Shown: one piece after another, positions 1-8,064 of the stretch | Position numbering within the stretch: position 1 is the first letter of the stretch | Layout: each line of letters opens with the position of its first letter | From: T3Sed10-213 sp012519365 | GTDB taxonomy: Bacteria; Planctomycetota; Phycisphaerae; Sedimentisphaerales; Anaerohalosphaeraceae | DNA length: 27,512 bases | Direction: 5' to 3' | Assembly (NCBI GenBank): GCA_033809355.1 | Contig: JAPXLV010000036.1 | Location: forward strand, 1 to 27,512 | Notes under the pieces: generated by a model | Told to the model about the DNA's origin: nothing | Databases searched by the model: none | The model's input: only the letters and a program-made list of their open reading frames with translations | Translations under genes and position numbers: made by a program

Positions 1-160
1 AAGAAAAAAAAATTTGTAACATCTGGCTGCTGAAGAAAAAAAAGGACAAAGCAAAGGACAACAGAGTTTTCGATGATTCATAAGATGTTTTCAAAAAGAT
101 ACTTACAAAGACCCTGCATCGGTTTCCTAAACGGATGTCCCATGGCAGCAGAATTTCGTC

Positions 161-2533
161 CTATTGCATACCGTCAATAGCGGCTTTGATGTCTGCCTTT
201 TCGTGGTAGCCGACAAGGACTTGGCGAATAACGCCGGACGAATCAATAAAGAAGGTTGTGGGCAGACCGACGACCTTGCCGTACGGATCCGGCAGCGGCT
301 CACGGTATGAAATAATCGGATAGTTTATTTTATAGTCTTTGACAAATGGCACGAGCTGGTCTTTGGACTCATTGGAAAGGCCGAGAATGACCAGCTGCTG
401 CGGGGTATAACTGCCGCGCAGTGCAATCAGGTCAGGGATCATCTCTTTGCATGGCGGACACCACGTCGCCCAGAAATCGAGAACAATTTTTTTGCCTTTC
501 AATTCTGCAATGCTCACGGTATTACCCTGAATATCGGTCAGTTTTAGGTTTGGAGCCGGCCGGCCAATCCAGTCCTGAAGCGGATAGGGCTGCTGGTCCG
601 CCGGAGGCGTCTGCATTGCAAACGGCGATGGCGATATCGATTCGGTCGATTCAGGCGAACCTGCCATACCGCCCATCATACCGCTGCCCAAGCTGCCTTG
701 GGACTGCATCATCTCCATCTGCTGCTGCATTATTTGCTGCTGGATGTCCATCGCGGCGGTGATGACCTCGGTCAGGTGCTGCTTGGGTAAGGCCGCACGA
801 AAGGAAATTTTTCCGTTGTCAATCCGGGCGCAGAAGGCCATGCAGCTTTGGGTTTGCAGGTCCAGTGCCTGTTTCATTTTGCCGAACATCCCTCCGCCCC
901 CTGTGAATGGACTCATTGCTTGGTCCATCATCTCGAATAGACCTTTGAGAAGTTTCAGGAAGTTGATGCTCGCCAGTGTATCGGCCTGCCGGGCGGCCGG
1001 ACCGACGATGGTAAAGGCTTTTTCAAGTTCTCCTCTGGGGGTACTGTAGGAGGCCGTATCAATCATCGTCTTGATATCTTTCAAGGCGTCCGGCCCAATG
1101 GTCGTAAAGAGGAGATTTTCCTTGAGGGCTATATAATAAACGAATCCTTCGGCATCGTACATTTGACCAAGCATGGCCAATTCCACGTTGTTTGGGTCAT
1201 CGACAAAGGGCATCTGTAACGTGTCGATTCGGACATTTTTATAGGTCTCCACCCCGCGGACGAATTCAAAGGTCATTGGGATATCCATGGCCGCATAGAG
1301 GCGGTTGGCAAGCTGGAAACCTTTTTGGTGTCCGCCTTCTTCATAGAATGCGGGATCGGCCAGATGTTGTACCTGCCGCATCATAAATAAAGGAGGGCCG
1401 GCAGTGTAATTAAAAGAGACGAACGTTTCGTATCCCATCGCGTTGATATTTTTTTCGATGTAGTCGGCTAATTGTTCCCACTCTTGGGAGAGGGTGCTGT
1501 CCTTCGACGTGGCCATCAGCATATCGACGAATTTTTTGGCCAGTTTTTTAATCAAAGGGCGATTGTTTTTCATAACGAGATTAATTGCCGCCTCATCGTG
1601 TGCATAACCGGCCAGCATAAACCCTGGGCGGGCCTGGGGATCCGCGACGAGCAAACCGGCCAATTCCGAGCCGTTTTTTGCCTTAAAAACGATATCGAGA
1701 TTGGCTGCGGTCGGCTCCGGCGTCAGGGTTACTGTCAGCGCGTCGGCTTGTCCCCAGAACAGTTTGACCGCCTCGGACACTGCTGGCAAGGCTTGCTCAA
1801 ACATTTCACTAAAAGGCTGGTCTTGTGGTGCTTGTGTCAAGATCGCTTGGATACTTTCAATGGTTGCGGGGCCAAACAGGTCGTACAATGTCGCCAAACT
1901 GATGTATGCCCAGATGGGAGTGGCTGTGGCTTGTGTTGTTTGTTCGGTATCCAGTCGGGCCGACAGTTTTGCAGTGCCGCCCAGCAGGCGCTGTCGGACT
2001 TTAACCAGCATATCTTTGTCCGATTCCGGGCCGACCAAGGCGTAATTTCCCCCCGGTGCGGGCATCAGCGCCAAGGCGCCGATCGGTGAACCGGGCGGCG
2101 CCAAGATGGTCATCTCCGGAATATCGGCCTCGGAACACGCCGGATTTTTGATAAATTCCTGGTAGCTGGTCAGGGGGACCAGCACGGCTATCTCTGGGCC
2201 CTGCTCGGAAACAAATCCGACCATTGAAAACGTTCCATTTCGATCAATTCCGGTCAGCATAGGGTCGCCGACAATGCCGGCAAGCTGCATATTGGCCAAC
2301 ATTGTCAAGCTGACAGGCGCAGGCAATGCGCCGGCTAAATACTGATCCATCTTGCCCAATGCGGTATTAAACTGGTTGATTCGAATGCAGAAGACGACAT
2401 CATCGGGTATCATTTCCAGCAGTGGATCAGCGGGTGCTGCCGTTGCGGTAGGGGGAAACGGGGCCATGATTACGGCTAACAAAACAGCTGCGATAAAACC
2501 AAGTGCAGTTGGGGCAGGGATGGTAGTTTTCAT
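161..2533 (-). CDS. Secreted protein with C-terminal TlpA/ResA-like thioredoxin domain
   Basis: This 790-residue protein has an N-terminal signal sequence (hydrophobic stretch at about residues 10-33, then TATAAPADP), so it is probably exported. Residues about 40-590 form a large region I cannot assign to a family; similar long regions occur in planctomycete secreted proteins. A Met/Gln-rich low-complexity linker (about 595-627) and a Ser/Pro-rich stretch follow. Residues about 655-790 are a complete TlpA/ResA-type thioredoxin domain with the redox motif WCPPC at 691-695 and the cis-proline loop GLPTT near 758. The family reduces or exchanges disulfides in the periplasm, often during cytochrome c maturation. 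The role of the large N-terminal part is unknown. The ATG at 2533 has an AGGAGG-like site eight bases upstream. The gene lies downstream of the inositol monophosphatase gene with a 94-bp gap that carries its own promoter. Confidence 0.85.
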   Translation of the reverse strand: MKTTIPAPTALGFIAAVLLAVIMAPFPPTATAAPADPLLEMIPDDVVFCIRINQFNTALGKMDQYLAGALPAPVSLTMLANMQLAGIVGDPMLTGIDRNGTFSMVGFVSEQGPEIAVLVPLTSYQEFIKNPACSEADIPEMTILAPPGSPIGALALMPAPGGNYALVGPESDKDMLVKVRQRLLGGTAKLSARLDTEQTTQATATPIWAYISLATLYDLFGPATIESIQAILTQAPQDQPFSEMFEQALPAVSEAVKLFWGQADALTVTLTPEPTAANLDIVFKAKNGSELAGLLVADPQARPGFMLAGYAHDEAAINLVMKNNRPLIKKLAKKFVDMLMATSKDSTLSQEWEQLADYIEKNINAMGYETFVSFNYTAGPPLFMMRQVQHLADPAFYEEGGHQKGFQLANRLYAAMDIPMTFEFVRGVETYKNVRIDTLQMPFVDDPNNVELAMLGQMYDAEGFVYYIALKENLLFTTIGPDALKDIKTMIDTASYSTPRGELEKAFTIVGPAARQADTLASINFLKLLKGLFEMMDQAMSPFTGGGGMFGKMKQALDLQTQSCMAFCARIDNGKISFRAALPKQHLTEVITAAMDIQQQIMQQQMEMMQSQGSLGSGMMGGMAGSPESTESISPSPFAMQTPPADQQPYPLQDWIGRPAPNLKLTDIQGNTVSIAELKGKKIVLDFWATWCPPCKEMIPDLIALRGSYTPQQLVILGLSNESKDQLVPFVKDYKINYPIISYREPLPDPYGKVVGLPTTFFIDSSGVIRQVLVGYHEKADIKAAIDGMQ

Positions 2534-2602
2534 TGTTTTCGCCTCCTGATTCTAAAATGTGTGTTTTTTGTTATCCTTCAATTTATGGCCAATATCCGCA
2601 CA

Positions 2603-2631
2603 GTTATACCATTGATTTTTCGCCGTTTCAA
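2603..2631 (-). promoter_or_regulatory. Sigma-70-type promoter of the thioredoxin-domain gene
   Basis: Read on the minus strand, TTGAAA (2631-2626) is followed by exactly 17 bases and then TATAAC (2608-2603). Both hexamers are close to the bacterial sigma-70 consensus. Transcription would start near 2596, giving a leader of about 60 bases before the ATG at 2533. The -35 overlaps the stop codon of the upstream monophosphatase gene. Confidence 0.6.
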
Positions 2632-3458
2632 TCGCTATCTATATATTGCTTAAAAAGAGCCAGCAGCTCGGCATGCATTTTTTTATTGGAGGCCAATATC
2701 GGACAGGGTTTGCCGTCATAGTCGGAAAGGTCTATCGGCGGCAGGGGGGTACCGTCCAAATCTGTTACACAGCCGCCGGCCTCTTCAATCAGTAAGATGC
2801 CTGCGGCAATGTCCCATAGACGCGTCGAATGTGTAACCGCACCGATCAGTGCGCCGCGGGCGACATAGGCCAGGTGCAGGGCGGTTGAGCCGAGCGAACG
2901 GATACGGCATGTTCCCATCAAACGGCGGACCGCACCGTCCGTTCGTGGATTCGCATTGCTGTCGATGCCGAATTGAGCGAATTTGTCGATGTTGTCCTGG
3001 TTGACAGTGACCCGAACGGTATTCAGTTGGGTCTGTCCGTCCTTAACGGCGGTAAACATCGAATCGGTGGCAGGGTCAAACACCACAGCGACGACCGGGC
3101 GTCCCTCATAAAAGGCGGCGATACTGACCGAAAAACACAACAAACCGTTTGCGTAATTGTTGGTTCCATCAATCGGATCAATAACCCACCAGATGGGCAT
3201 CTCGCCGCGCGGCGTCCACTTCAGCGGGTTGCCCTCGGGGCCTTCCTCAGCCAAAAAACCGTGATCCGGGTAGGTTTCCCGAATACGGTCGATGATGATT
3301 TTCTGGCATATCGGATCGGCCTGCGTGACCAGTTCGCCGCCATTTTTGACGGTTCGACTGACATGCCGCAACTCTTCCATGGCGCGTTGTCCACTCAGTC
3401 GGCCGGCCACAACTGCCGCCTCAAGCATTTGGCGCAATTCTGTGTATGAAAGCGTCAT
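2628..3458 (-). CDS. Inositol monophosphatase family protein
   Basis: This 276-residue protein matches the usual length of the magnesium-dependent inositol monophosphatase family (IMPase, SuhB and CysQ-like enzymes). The signature metal ligands are all present: the LAEEG motif with E71/E72, DPIDGTNNY with D94 and D97, and LWDIAAG with D216. The family hydrolyses phosphate monoesters such as myo-inositol-1-phosphate; some members act on 3'-phosphoadenosine 5'-phosphate or histidinol phosphate. The sequence alone does not settle the substrate. The protein lacks a signal peptide and is probably cytoplasmic. The ATG at 3458 has AAAGGA seven bases upstream. It is transcribed divergently from the DUF2752 gene. 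Confidence 0.9.
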   Translation of the reverse strand: MTLSYTELRQMLEAAVVAGRLSGQRAMEELRHVSRTVKNGGELVTQADPICQKIIIDRIRETYPDHGFLAEEGPEGNPLKWTPRGEMPIWWVIDPIDGTNNYANGLLCFSVSIAAFYEGRPVVAVVFDPATDSMFTAVKDGQTQLNTVRVTVNQDNIDKFAQFGIDSNANPRTDGAVRRLMGTCRIRSLGSTALHLAYVARGALIGAVTHSTRLWDIAAGILLIEEAGGCVTDLDGTPLPPIDLSDYDGKPCPILASNKKMHAELLALFKQYIDSD

Positions 3459-3474
3459 CGGAGTTCCTTTCGCC

Positions 3475-3502
3475 TTGACATTTTTGAGATTATTTCTATT
3501 TT
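3475..3502 (+). promoter_or_regulatory. Promoter of the 3512-10354 gene run
   Basis: A consensus -35 TTGACA (3475-3480) is followed by 16 bases and TATTTT (3497-3502). The predicted start of transcription, near 3509, is only a few bases before the ATG at 3512, so the first gene would be translated from a leaderless or nearly leaderless message. That agrees with the lack of a Shine-Dalgarno site there. Confidence 0.5.
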
Positions 3503-3526
3503 AACACCTTTATGCGGGAATACCAA
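3498..3526 (-). promoter_or_regulatory. Probable promoter of the inositol monophosphatase gene
   Basis: On the minus strand TTGGTA (3526-3521) is followed by 17 bases and TAAAAT (3503-3498). The -10 elements of the two divergent promoters overlap at 3498-3502, so polymerase could probably occupy only one at a time. The -35 is weaker than that of the plus-strand promoter. Confidence 0.4.
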
Positions 3527-3982
3527 CAGTCAAATTCTGGAAATCCAAGACTAAAATGCACATTTGCCGGTCGAATTGCGGCGATGTGCGTTTTTCTGGG
3601 TTTGGCGGCCATAACGGTGGTGTTGCGGCTTTCGGCCCGAGGAACTATCCACCTGGGGTTCTGGGTGGGTGTGTGCGGTTTTAAGCAGCGATACGGCTTG
3701 CCTTGTCCCGGTTGCGGCTGGACGCATGCGTTGGAACTATGGGTGACCGGTCATCCGATCCAGGCGTTCATCTTCCAGCCAGCGGCGGCTTTTTTTGGGC
3801 TTATGGGCCTGGCGGTGGGGATTTATGCTTTACTTGCAGCTGTGTTTGGGATAAAGTTTACTGTTTTGAGTCGGTGGGCTAAAACGGTCGGATTAAAGTA
3901 TTGGGCAGCGGGTGCTGCAGTCATTATTCTGGCCGGGTGGATGGTTACACTTCTGCGAGCAATTATGGAGAATGGAAGTTAA
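3512..3982 (+). CDS. DUF2752 family membrane protein
   Basis: This 156-residue integral membrane protein has hydrophobic segments at about residues 22-40, 88-112 and 130-150. It carries the DUF2752 hallmark, a cysteine cluster CPGCGWTHA (65-73) preceded by C55 in a short non-hydrophobic stretch. The family has no established function; the paired cysteines suggest metal or redox chemistry at the membrane surface, which is inference. The ATG at 3512 lacks a Shine-Dalgarno sequence but lies just downstream of a TTGACA/TATTTT promoter, so initiation may be leaderless. An alternative start at 3584 would remove the polar N-terminus. The 3' end overlaps the next gene by 11 bases, which suggests translational coupling. 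Confidence 0.8.
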   Translation: MREYQQSNSGNPRLKCTFAGRIAAMCVFLGLAAITVVLRLSARGTIHLGFWVGVCGFKQRYGLPCPGCGWTHALELWVTGHPIQAFIFQPAAAFFGLMGLAVGIYALLAAVFGIKFTVLSRWAKTVGLKYWAAGAAVIILAGWMVTLLRAIMENGS

Positions 3983-4646
3983 GATTTTGAAAAGAATAGC
4001 CTTACAAACAGTGACTTTATGTGCGGCGGTTGGGTGGGGGTTGGTGTTGGTCGGTTGCGACAATACCGGCCTTTACAGTAAAGTCAAACCCGAGTACGAT
4101 CTGGCGGCCAACCAAGATAAGAAGATATTGCTGTGGGTGGAGGCACCGCGTTCGGCGGCGGCGGACGTCGATGCCGCCGAGAAACTGGCCGCAGCGTTGG
4201 TCGAACATCTTGTGGCACGAGCCAAGGTCAAGCCGGAGAACGTACTTGTCCAGGCTGACAGTCGAGTCAATCCTGTGGGCAACGTACTGACGCCTGAATC
4301 AGTGGCGCGTCAGGAAGGGGCCGGACTGGTGCTGATTGTGCGGATTGAAGAGTACGAATTGTTTCCGATGAATATTCGAGATTATCACTTCGGTCATATG
4401 ATGACCCGGTCGCTGCTGCTGGATGTGGAAACCAATAAACACCTCTGGCCCAAAAACGGTCTGGGCAAAGTCCATGATGTCGCCATTGAACTGGGACAGG
4501 GCAATCGCACGGTGGTCTTGTCTCGGATGGCGGCCTCGTCGGCGCATTGTATTTTACGAGATTTGTATCCCATAGTAAAACTCTATTACAAAAACTCGGA
4601 TGAACGTATTTCGATGCAGGAAGCGTTTGAAATGGAAACTTTTTAG
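3972..4646 (+). CDS. Putative outer-membrane lipoprotein, unknown function
   Basis: This 224-residue protein begins with a lipoprotein signal sequence: positively charged start, hydrophobic stretch, then the lipobox LVGC with the lipidated cysteine at residue 29. The residue after it is Asp, which in enterobacteria would mean retention in the inner membrane; that rule may not hold here. The mature part has mixed alpha/beta character and I do not recognise a family. The ATG at 3972 overlaps the end of the DUF2752 gene; a TTG at 3987 with GGAAG eight bases upstream is an equally plausible start and keeps the lipobox. The serA start lies 9 bases downstream, so the two genes are probably co-transcribed. 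Confidence 0.75.
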   Translation: MEVKILKRIALQTVTLCAAVGWGLVLVGCDNTGLYSKVKPEYDLAANQDKKILLWVEAPRSAAADVDAAEKLAAALVEHLVARAKVKPENVLVQADSRVNPVGNVLTPESVARQEGAGLVLIVRIEEYELFPMNIRDYHFGHMMTRSLLLDVETNKHLWPKNGLGKVHDVAIELGQGNRTVVLSRMAASSAHCILRDLYPIVKLYYKNSDERISMQEAFEMETF

Positions 4647-4655
4647 GAGGCCCCT

Positions 4656-6242
4656 ATGTACAAAGTTTTAATCAGCGACAAACTGGCCCAGGAAGGAATA
4701 GATATGCTCAAATCGTTGCCGGATTTTGAGCCAGTCGTCAGGACGGGATTGAGCGAGGAGGAGTTGGCCAAGATCATCGGCGATTTTGACGGACTGATCA
4801 TTCGTAGCGGCACGCAGGTGACCGCCAAAGTGCTGGAAAACCCTGGTAAACTAAAGGCAATTGCCCGAGCCGGCGTCGGCATAGATAATGTTGATGTTCC
4901 CGCGGCCACCCGCAAGGGGATTATTGTGATGAATACCCCCAGCGGCAACACGCTAAGCGCTGCCGAGCATACGATGGCATTGATGCTGGCACTGAGCCGC
5001 AATATTGTGCCGGCCTGCAACAGCCTGAAAGCGGGCAAGTGGGATCGAAAAAGTTATACCGGCAACCAGCTCAATAATAAAACCCTGGGAGTTATTGGGT
5101 TGGGGCGTATCGGAATGGCGGTGATCCGTATGGCCAAAGGATTCAATATGAAGGTGCTCGGTTACGATCCGTTTGCCGCTCCGAAAGAGGCTGAAGAACT
5201 GGGCGTGGAGGTTACCGATAATCTTGAGCGTATTTACAAAGAATCTGATTACATTTCGGTGCATGTGCCGCGAAATGAGCAAACGCTGAATATGATCGGC
5301 TCCAAAGAACTGAAGATGATGAAACCGACCTGCCGGATCGTAAACTGCGCTCGCGGCGGGATTATCAACGAAGACGATTTATATAACGCCTTGGCAGCCC
5401 GCACCATCGCCGGGGCGGCGCTGGATGTGTTTACCAAAGAGCCCCCGGACAATACGCGGTTTACCGAGTTTGACAATTGTCTGGTCGCGCCGCACCTTGG
5501 CGCCAGCACCGAGGAGGCGCAAATTGAGGTCGCTGTTGAGGCGGTTCAGATTCTGGTGGACGCCATTAAAGGCGGTCCGATTCGCAATGCACTGAATGCA
5601 CCGGCCATGGGCGCCGGCGTTTCGCCGATTGTCTGTCTTTACGCTGAGCTGGCCCGGCGGATTGGTTCGCTGATGGCCGCGATTGCACCGGGTCATATTC
5701 AAAATATCGCGGTCGAATATCGAGGGTCTATCGCCGAAAAGGCGATCGATGCGGTTACCTCCTCATTTACAATTGGCCTGTTGCAGCCGCACTTTGAGAC
5801 AGTGGTCAATATGGTCAATGTCGGCTTGCTGGCCAAAGAACGCGGCATCAGCGTGGATGTGACAAAAAATCCTGACATCAAGGACCTTGAGTCGAGTTTT
5901 GCTGCTACGGTCCAGACCGACAAGGTCAAGCGCACCGTTCGCGGGACGGTTTTCGGCGGCTCTCTGCTGCGGATCATTGAGATTGACGGGTTTAACGTTG
6001 AAGTGACACCGGAAGGTACGATGATGGTGATTTTCAACGACGACAAACCCGGCGTTATTGGCTCGATCGGGATGACGCTCGGCAGCTACGGCATCAATAT
6101 TAATACGATGGGTGTCGGCCATAAATTGGGTGACGGCAAGGCGATTTTGGCGGTTAGTCTGGACAAGACACCCGATGCCAAGGCCGCCGAAGAGTTGGCC
6201 AATCTCGACTTTGTCAATGAGATGTATATCTGTAAAGTATAG
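4656..6242 (+). CDS. serA: D-3-phosphoglycerate dehydrogenase
   Basis: This 528-residue cytoplasmic enzyme catalyses NAD-dependent oxidation of 3-phosphoglycerate to 3-phosphohydroxypyruvate, the first step of serine synthesis. The length fits the long form of the family. The NAD-binding motif GLGRIG is at 148-153. The catalytic Arg-Glu-His set is visible as R233 (CARGG), E262 (KEPP) and H280 (APHLG). An intervening ASB-like domain covers about 315-440. A C-terminal ACT domain (about 455-528, starting MMVIFNDDKPGVIG) is the usual site of serine feedback control. The ATG at 4656 has a strong AGGAGG five bases upstream. No serC or serB lies nearby. The gene sits between a lipoprotein gene (9-bp gap) and top6B (21-bp gap). 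Confidence 0.97.
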   Translation: MYKVLISDKLAQEGIDMLKSLPDFEPVVRTGLSEEELAKIIGDFDGLIIRSGTQVTAKVLENPGKLKAIARAGVGIDNVDVPAATRKGIIVMNTPSGNTLSAAEHTMALMLALSRNIVPACNSLKAGKWDRKSYTGNQLNNKTLGVIGLGRIGMAVIRMAKGFNMKVLGYDPFAAPKEAEELGVEVTDNLERIYKESDYISVHVPRNEQTLNMIGSKELKMMKPTCRIVNCARGGIINEDDLYNALAARTIAGAALDVFTKEPPDNTRFTEFDNCLVAPHLGASTEEAQIEVAVEAVQILVDAIKGGPIRNALNAPAMGAGVSPIVCLYAELARRIGSLMAAIAPGHIQNIAVEYRGSIAEKAIDAVTSSFTIGLLQPHFETVVNMVNVGLLAKERGISVDVTKNPDIKDLESSFAATVQTDKVKRTVRGTVFGGSLLRIIEIDGFNVEVTPEGTMMVIFNDDKPGVIGSIGMTLGSYGININTMGVGHKLGDGKAILAVSLDKTPDAKAAEELANLDFVNEMYICKV

Positions 6243-6263
6243 TAAGGTGTTGGTGATAAGGGA

Positions 6264-8012
6264 ATGACGGCACGAAAAGCGAAGGATTCGAAACAGATGG
6301 GATTCGCGTTTGACGCTTCGACTGAAGCGCCGGTTGCGGTAAACGATGCGCCGCCGAAGACCTCCGATCAGACGAGGGCTTCGGCGGTTGCAACGGCCGG
6401 TAAAAAAAAATCGCGCCGCGTGCATCAGGCAGCGACTGCTGAAAGTATGGCCGCCAAGCAGCGGGACATCAGCGTCAGCGAATTTTTTGCCAAAAACCGT
6501 CATTTGCTGGGCTTTGACAATCCACGAAAGGCCCTCTTGACGGCGATTAAAGAGGCGGTGGATAATGCTCTGGATGCCTGTGAAGAAGCTCATATTTTGC
6601 CGACGGTGACGGTGTTCATCGAGTCCTGCCCCGGAAGCGAGAATAAATTTCGGGTGACAGTCAAAGACAACGGCCCCGGCATCGTTTCCAAACAAGTGCC
6701 GAATATTTTTGCCCGTCTGCTGTACGGCAGCAAGTTTCACACCCTTAAGATGAGTCGCGGCCAGCAGGGCATTGGCATCAGTGCTGCGGGAATGTACGGC
6801 CTGCTGACTACGGGAGAGCCGGTGGAGATTATCACCCGCACCACTCCCAAAAAACCAGCGATTCATTACCATGTGCAAATCGATACGATGCGGAACCAGC
6901 CGGACGTGATCCTTGATCAGGAGTGTGAGTTTGATTTGCCCACCGGCACCAGCGTAACAATTACGCTGGAGGGCCGCTACCAAAAAGGCAGGCAAAGCGT
7001 CGATGAGTATCTGGCACAGACGGCTATGGCCAATCCGCACGCGACGATTATTTTTCGCACGCCCGACGGCAACACCGTCGAGTACCCGCGGCAGACAGAC
7101 GAATTGCCGTTTATTCCGATAGAAATTAAGCCGCATCCCTATGGGGTCGAATTGGGGGTGCTGTTTAAGATGGCGCGGGAAAGTTCGACCAAAAAACTGA
7201 GGGATTTTTTGCGACAGGATTTTTCCCGCGTCAGCGAGCGGCTGGCTGAGGAGATCTGTAAAAAAGCCAAGTTATCCGTTAATCTTAAACCTGAGAAACT
7301 GACCCTCAAAGAAGCAGAAAAACTGTACGAGTCGATTAACTCCACCAAACTGGTGGCTCCGCCGACCGACTGCATCGGCCCTATTGGTGAAGAGAAACTC
7401 ATTGAGGGGCTCAAGCGTGTTGTAGAGGCGGAATTTTACAGCAGTTGTACGCGGAAACCGGCGGTCTATCGAGGCAACCCCTTTATCGTGGAGGCGGCAT
7501 TGGCCTTTGGCTGTAAAAACGGCAATGGCAATGGCAATGGCAACGATGAGGATAAAGATCCGCTGATGCGTCTGGTGCGATTTGCCAATCGGGTGCCGCT
7601 GCTGTATCAACAGTCGGCCTGTGCCACGTATAAAGCGGTGCTGGAGACCAACTGGCGCAATTATGGCCTCAGTCAAAGCAAAGGCGCCTTGCCAGCCGGG
7701 TCGTTATTGTTGATGGTGCATATTGCCTCGGTTTGGGTTCCGTTTACATCGGAAAGTAAAGAGGCGGTAGCGCATTATCCGGAAATTGTCAAGGAAATCA
7801 AACTGGCTATTCAGGAATGCGGGCGAAAACTGGGCATTCATGTCCGCCGCCAAAAGCGTATTCGTGAAGAAATGGTCAAACGCGGGTATATCGAGACCTA
7901 CCTGCCGCATATTGGTGAGGCCTTGCGCGATATTTTGTCGCTAAAAGAGACTCAAGTCCAGACACTTGTTGAAAAACTCAAGGTGACATTGGAGCATTCA
8001 CGTAAGCTTTAG
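6264..8012 (+). CDS. top6B: DNA topoisomerase VI subunit B
   Basis: This 582-residue protein is the ATPase subunit of a type IIB topoisomerase, which passes one duplex through a double-strand break made by subunit A. A Lys/Ala-rich extension of about 65 residues precedes the conserved core start KQRDISVSEFFAKNRHLLGF. GHKL ATPase motifs follow: EAVDNALDACEE with E97 and N101, DNGPGI at 135-140 and GQQGIGISA at 166-174. The H2TH region covers about 300-360. The transducer domain (about 390-540) holds the PFTSESKEA motif, where K499 is the probable ATP-contacting switch lysine. The family is typical of archaea and plants and sporadic in bacteria. No subunit A gene is adjacent, although the two are usually paired in archaea. 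The transducer contains a repetitive Asn-Gly run at 419-427. The ATG at 6264 follows AAGGGA at a short distance. Confidence 0.95.
   Translation: MTARKAKDSKQMGFAFDASTEAPVAVNDAPPKTSDQTRASAVATAGKKKSRRVHQAATAESMAAKQRDISVSEFFAKNRHLLGFDNPRKALLTAIKEAVDNALDACEEAHILPTVTVFIESCPGSENKFRVTVKDNGPGIVSKQVPNIFARLLYGSKFHTLKMSRGQQGIGISAAGMYGLLTTGEPVEIITRTTPKKPAIHYHVQIDTMRNQPDVILDQECEFDLPTGTSVTITLEGRYQKGRQSVDEYLAQTAMANPHATIIFRTPDGNTVEYPRQTDELPFIPIEIKPHPYGVELGVLFKMARESSTKKLRDFLRQDFSRVSERLAEEICKKAKLSVNLKPEKLTLKEAEKLYESINSTKLVAPPTDCIGPIGEEKLIEGLKRVVEAEFYSSCTRKPAVYRGNPFIVEAALAFGCKNGNGNGNGNDEDKDPLMRLVRFANRVPLLYQQSACATYKAVLETNWRNYGLSQSKGALPAGSLLLMVHIASVWVPFTSESKEAVAHYPEIVKEIKLAIQECGRKLGIHVRRQKRIREEMVKRGYIETYLPHIGEALRDILSLKETQVQTLVEKLKVTLEHSRKL
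7518..7544 (+). repeat. In-frame hexanucleotide microsatellite in top6B
   Basis: The units AACGGC, AATGGC, AATGGC and AATGGC followed by AAC encode alternating Asn-Gly at residues 419-427 and lead into an acidic stretch NDEDKD. The unit length of six keeps the reading frame if copies are gained or lost. The run lies inside the transducer domain, probably on a surface loop. Confidence 0.85.
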
Positions 8013-8014
8013 TG

Positions 8015-8042
8015 TTCAGCGTTTAGGATTTGGCATTCAGGA
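8015..8042 (+). repeat. Four-copy degenerate heptanucleotide tandem repeat
   Basis: Four consecutive 7-mers read TTCAGCG, TTTAGGA, TTTGGCA and TTCAGGA, an imperfect TTCAGNN array. It fills more than half of the 52-bp spacer between top6B and the phosphohexomutase gene and begins three bases after the top6B stop codon. Confidence 0.6.
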
Positions 8043-8064
8043 CTGATTAAGAGTTTAATATTTT

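Noticed and set aside
1..160. AT-rich stretch with A-runs at the left edge considered for a gene or RNA
   Set aside because: No frame, stem-loop or known RNA signature was visible in this short region downstream of the thioredoxin-domain gene.
1472..2089. Open frame of 205 codons on the plus strand opposite the thioredoxin-domain gene
   Set aside because: It is rich in Cys, Arg and Gln, has no ribosome-binding site or domain, and overlaps a credible secreted protein on the other strand.
5763..7136. Long open frame of 457 codons on the minus strand
   Set aside because: It lies opposite serA and top6B, both of which have intact family motifs, and its translation is Arg/His/Gln-rich without any recognisable domain. 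It is an antisense shadow of GC-rich coding sequence.
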